NCBI GenBank assembly: GCA_903918705.1
Contig: CAIXFP010000685.1
Span: 1 to 5,490, forward strand
From: an uncultured Pseudomonadota bacterium
GTDB lineage: Bacteria; Pseudomonadota; Gammaproteobacteria; Burkholderiales; Thiobacillaceae
Direction: 5' to 3'
DNA: 5,490 nucleotides
The notes beneath the pieces were generated by a model. The model was not told the DNA's origin, ran no database searches, and worked only from the letters and a program-made list of their open reading frames with translations. The translations under genes were made by a program, and so were the position numbers. Each line of letters starts with the position of its first letter. The stretch's first letter is position 1. Shown piece by piece: positions 3,732-5,490 of this stretch.

Positions 3732-5490
3732 TCAGAAATTGGCCTTCATGCCCACCCGCCAGGTGCGAGTGAAGTCGACCGGATAGATGACATTGTCGCT
3801 GACCCAAAGCCCGTTCTTGTGCTCGAACAGGTTGGCCACCGCGGCGAAGTATTCCAGTTTCCCCCGCACGTAGCGGAACGCCAGGCTGGTGGACTGATAG
3901 GCGGCCTGGCGCTGGCTGGCGCTGTTGCCGAAGTCGTCGGTGGCGTAGGCGCTGCTGCGCCAGGTGTGGGTCAACTCGACGTGGGCCGCCGCCGTGGCCT
4001 GCCAACTTAAGCCCAAGGTGGCGCTGTGGCGCGGCACGCCGGGCAGTTCCTTGCCGTTGTAGGCGCCGTAATCCTGGCTGGCCTGGTCGATGACGGCACG
4101 GGTGTAGGCGTAGTCGAGGTTGGCGCTGGAGTTGTCGCTCAACTTCCAGGTGTCCTGCAGTTCCAGGCCATCCTTGTGGGTCTTGGCCAGGTTGGTGTTG
4201 ACGCCGGAATTCGGATCGCCCGGGACGTAGCCGTAATAGAAGATTTCGTTGTCCAAACGGGTGCTGAACAGCGTGAGTTTGAGCCGGTTCGTAGCCGTGA
4301 CGTGGTTCAGGCCCAGGTTGAAGGTATGGCTGATGGCCGGGACGATGAAGCCGTTGAAATGGGTGACGGCCGGATAAACCGAGTAGTCCGTGGTGAAGAA
4401 GTTGTCGATGTCCGGCGCCTGGAAGGAGCGGTCATAGTTGGCGAACAGGGACAGGCGCGCATCCAGGCGCTGGTTCACGCCCAGGTCCCAGGCGGCGAGC
4501 CGGTGGCTCGACCGGAGTTGCGCCGCCGCGTCCGGAGAGTAGGTGTACTCGACCTTCTCGCCGCGCAGGCCGGCGGAGAACGTGGTGTCGCCCAGATGGA
4601 CCTGGCTCTGGGCGTACCAGCCGGTATTGTCCTTGTGGGTGCCGCCGCCGCTGCCGGCACGCTTGCCGGCGAAGGACTGGACCCCGGCCGTGAGATCGAA
4701 CCGGCTGCCCAGATATTGCACGGCCAGGTCGTCGGCGGCGTAGTGATAGCCGTAAACCGAGGCGTAGGTGATGAGATCGGAAAGCTTGCGCTCGTCACTG
4801 TGAAGGGCGGTGAGCTTCACCTTCTCGCCCAGGTCGGCCGACACGCCCACACCCCATTGGTCGCTGTTCAGCAGTTGCTCGGTATAGGGACTGGGTGCGG
4901 GGTTGCCGTAGGCATTGCCCACCTGGGCCGGGTTGGCGTCGAACTGGGCCTGGCTGAGGGCGCTGGGGAAGCGCGCGTCGATGCGTGTGCTGGCCCCGTC
5001 CAGACTGAATTTCAGGTGTTCGGCCGGGCGAATTTCCAGTGCGCCGCGCCAGGTCTTGTTGGCGGAAGCGTCGCGGTTGCCGGTGGCATCGGAGTCGCTG
5101 TAGCCCCCAAGGCCGGCAAAGTTGGCACTGGCCCCTAGGCTGAAATTCTCCCGTTGTATGCCGGCCGTGGCGGCCAGGTCGCGGCCACCGTGGTTGCCCA
5201 GGCTGCCTTCCACGCTGGCCCCGGTGTGGGCGCGGGTATAGATCTGGATGGTGCCGGCGGTGGCGCCGTCGCCGAACATGACGGAGCCGCTGCCCTTGGT
5301 GACCTCGATGCGTTCGATGTCGGCCAGGGGAATGGAACCCAGCAACTGCGGCAGGCCGTCGATGTTGTTGAGGCGGCGCCCGTCCACGCTGACGACGATG
5401 TTCTCGAAGCCGTTGGCCATGCCGTAGCCGCGCATGTCGATCTGGGGGGTGTCGCGGTTGCCGAAGTAGGGCGCGACGTTCAGCGAGGTC
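3732..5490 (-). CDS. btuB: TonB-dependent outer-membrane cobalamin receptor, BtuB-like (5' end beyond window)
   Basis: The visible 585 codons encode the end of the plug and the whole beta-barrel of a TonB-dependent receptor, which would move cobalamin across the outer membrane using TonB-ExbBD energy. The frame stays open to the right edge, reading TSLNVAPYFGNRDTPQID before MRGYGM, so the in-frame ATG at 5433-5435 is internal. Missing are the signal peptide, TonB box and first part of the plug. Plug motifs include VSVDGRRLNNIDG (about 5354-5392), IPLADIERIEVTKGSGSVMFG (about 5270-5330) and GATAGTIQIYTR (about 5232-5267). The barrel has alternating strands with many aromatic residues, a late LDYAYTRA strand and an ANLFEHKNG turn. 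The chain ends in RTWRVGMKANF with the terminal aromatic typical of barrel assembly signals. Substrate is assigned from cobO and btuCDF nearby; a siderophore receptor cannot be excluded from the barrel alone. Confidence 0.85.
   Translation of the reverse strand, partial: TSLNVAPYFGNRDTPQIDMRGYGMANGFENIVVSVDGRRLNNIDGLPQLLGSIPLADIERIEVTKGSGSVMFGDGATAGTIQIYTRAHTGASVEGSLGNHGGRDLAATAGIQRENFSLGASANFAGLGGYSDSDATGNRDASANKTWRGALEIRPAEHLKFSLDGASTRIDARFPSALSQAQFDANPAQVGNAYGNPAPSPYTEQLLNSDQWGVGVSADLGEKVKLTALHSDERKLSDLITYASVYGYHYAADDLAVQYLGSRFDLTAGVQSFAGKRAGSGGGTHKDNTGWYAQSQVHLGDTTFSAGLRGEKVEYTYSPDAAAQLRSSHRLAAWDLGVNQRLDARLSLFANYDRSFQAPDIDNFFTTDYSVYPAVTHFNGFIVPAISHTFNLGLNHVTATNRLKLTLFSTRLDNEIFYYGYVPGDPNSGVNTNLAKTHKDGLELQDTWKLSDNSSANLDYAYTRAVIDQASQDYGAYNGKELPGVPRHSATLGLSWQATAAAHVELTHTWRSSAYATDDFGNSASQRQAAYQSTSLAFRYVRGKLEYFAAVANLFEHKNGLWVSDNVIYPVDFTRTWRVGMKANF

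Noticed and set aside
1432..3786. A 784-codon open frame on the plus strand
   Set aside because: It lies antisense to btuD, btuC and cobO and crosses the hairpin repeats. Its translation is low-complexity (Gln, Gly, Arg, Pro, Ala), as expected from the reverse strand of high-GC genes with few stop codons.
3721..4005. Upstream extension of the cobO frame to 293 codons
   Set aside because: The extra N-terminal part runs through the receptor gene in another frame and has no similarity to the CobO family, whose N-terminus fits the ATG at 3720.
4026..5138. A 370-codon plus-strand open frame rich in Val, Gly and Ala
   Set aside because: It is antisense to the receptor barrel, which has clear family motifs. 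No start signal or recognisable domain supports the antisense frame.

Overview
The window is a GC-rich bacterial locus for capturing, importing and adenosylating vitamin B12 (cobalamin). Gram-negative origin is clear: there is a TonB-dependent outer-membrane receptor, a periplasmic binding protein with a Sec signal peptide, and a BtuCD-type ABC importer. The high-GC codon use, protein style and short C6TTT..AAAG6 repeats suggest a beta- or related proteobacterium. That placement is an inference; the sequence does not fix the genus.

Layout, left to right: 1-112 is a non-coding leader with a weak promoter-like hexamer. btuF (113-997, +) encodes the periplasmic cobalamin-binding protein. 998-1147 is a 150-bp gap between convergent genes, with nested inverted repeats. 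btuD (1148-1936, -) is the ABC ATPase. btuC (1933-2925, -) is the membrane permease, starts with TTG and overlaps btuD by 4 bp. 2926-3123 is a 198-bp spacer holding two oppositely oriented copies of a G/C-run hairpin repeat. cobO/btuR (3124-3720, -) is the corrinoid adenosyltransferase. A btuB-like TonB-dependent receptor (3732-5490, -) runs off the right edge, so its N-terminus is missing.

How the genes fit together: the receptor would bring cobalamin across the outer membrane with TonB energy. BtuF would capture it in the periplasm and dock on BtuC, and BtuD would hydrolyse ATP to drive import. CobO would then add the adenosyl group that makes the coenzyme form. The minus-strand order is btuB-cobO-(repeats)-btuC-btuD, probably one transcript or two. 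btuF lies on the opposite strand and must have its own promoter. A cobalamin riboswitch would be expected upstream of btuB, but that DNA is beyond the right edge.

I see no previously undescribed system. The core is a recognisable B12 uptake and adenosylation locus. The less ordinary points are the split orientation of btuF, the potentially structured convergent gap, the hairpin repeats inside the operon, and the adenosyltransferase placed between receptor and permease.
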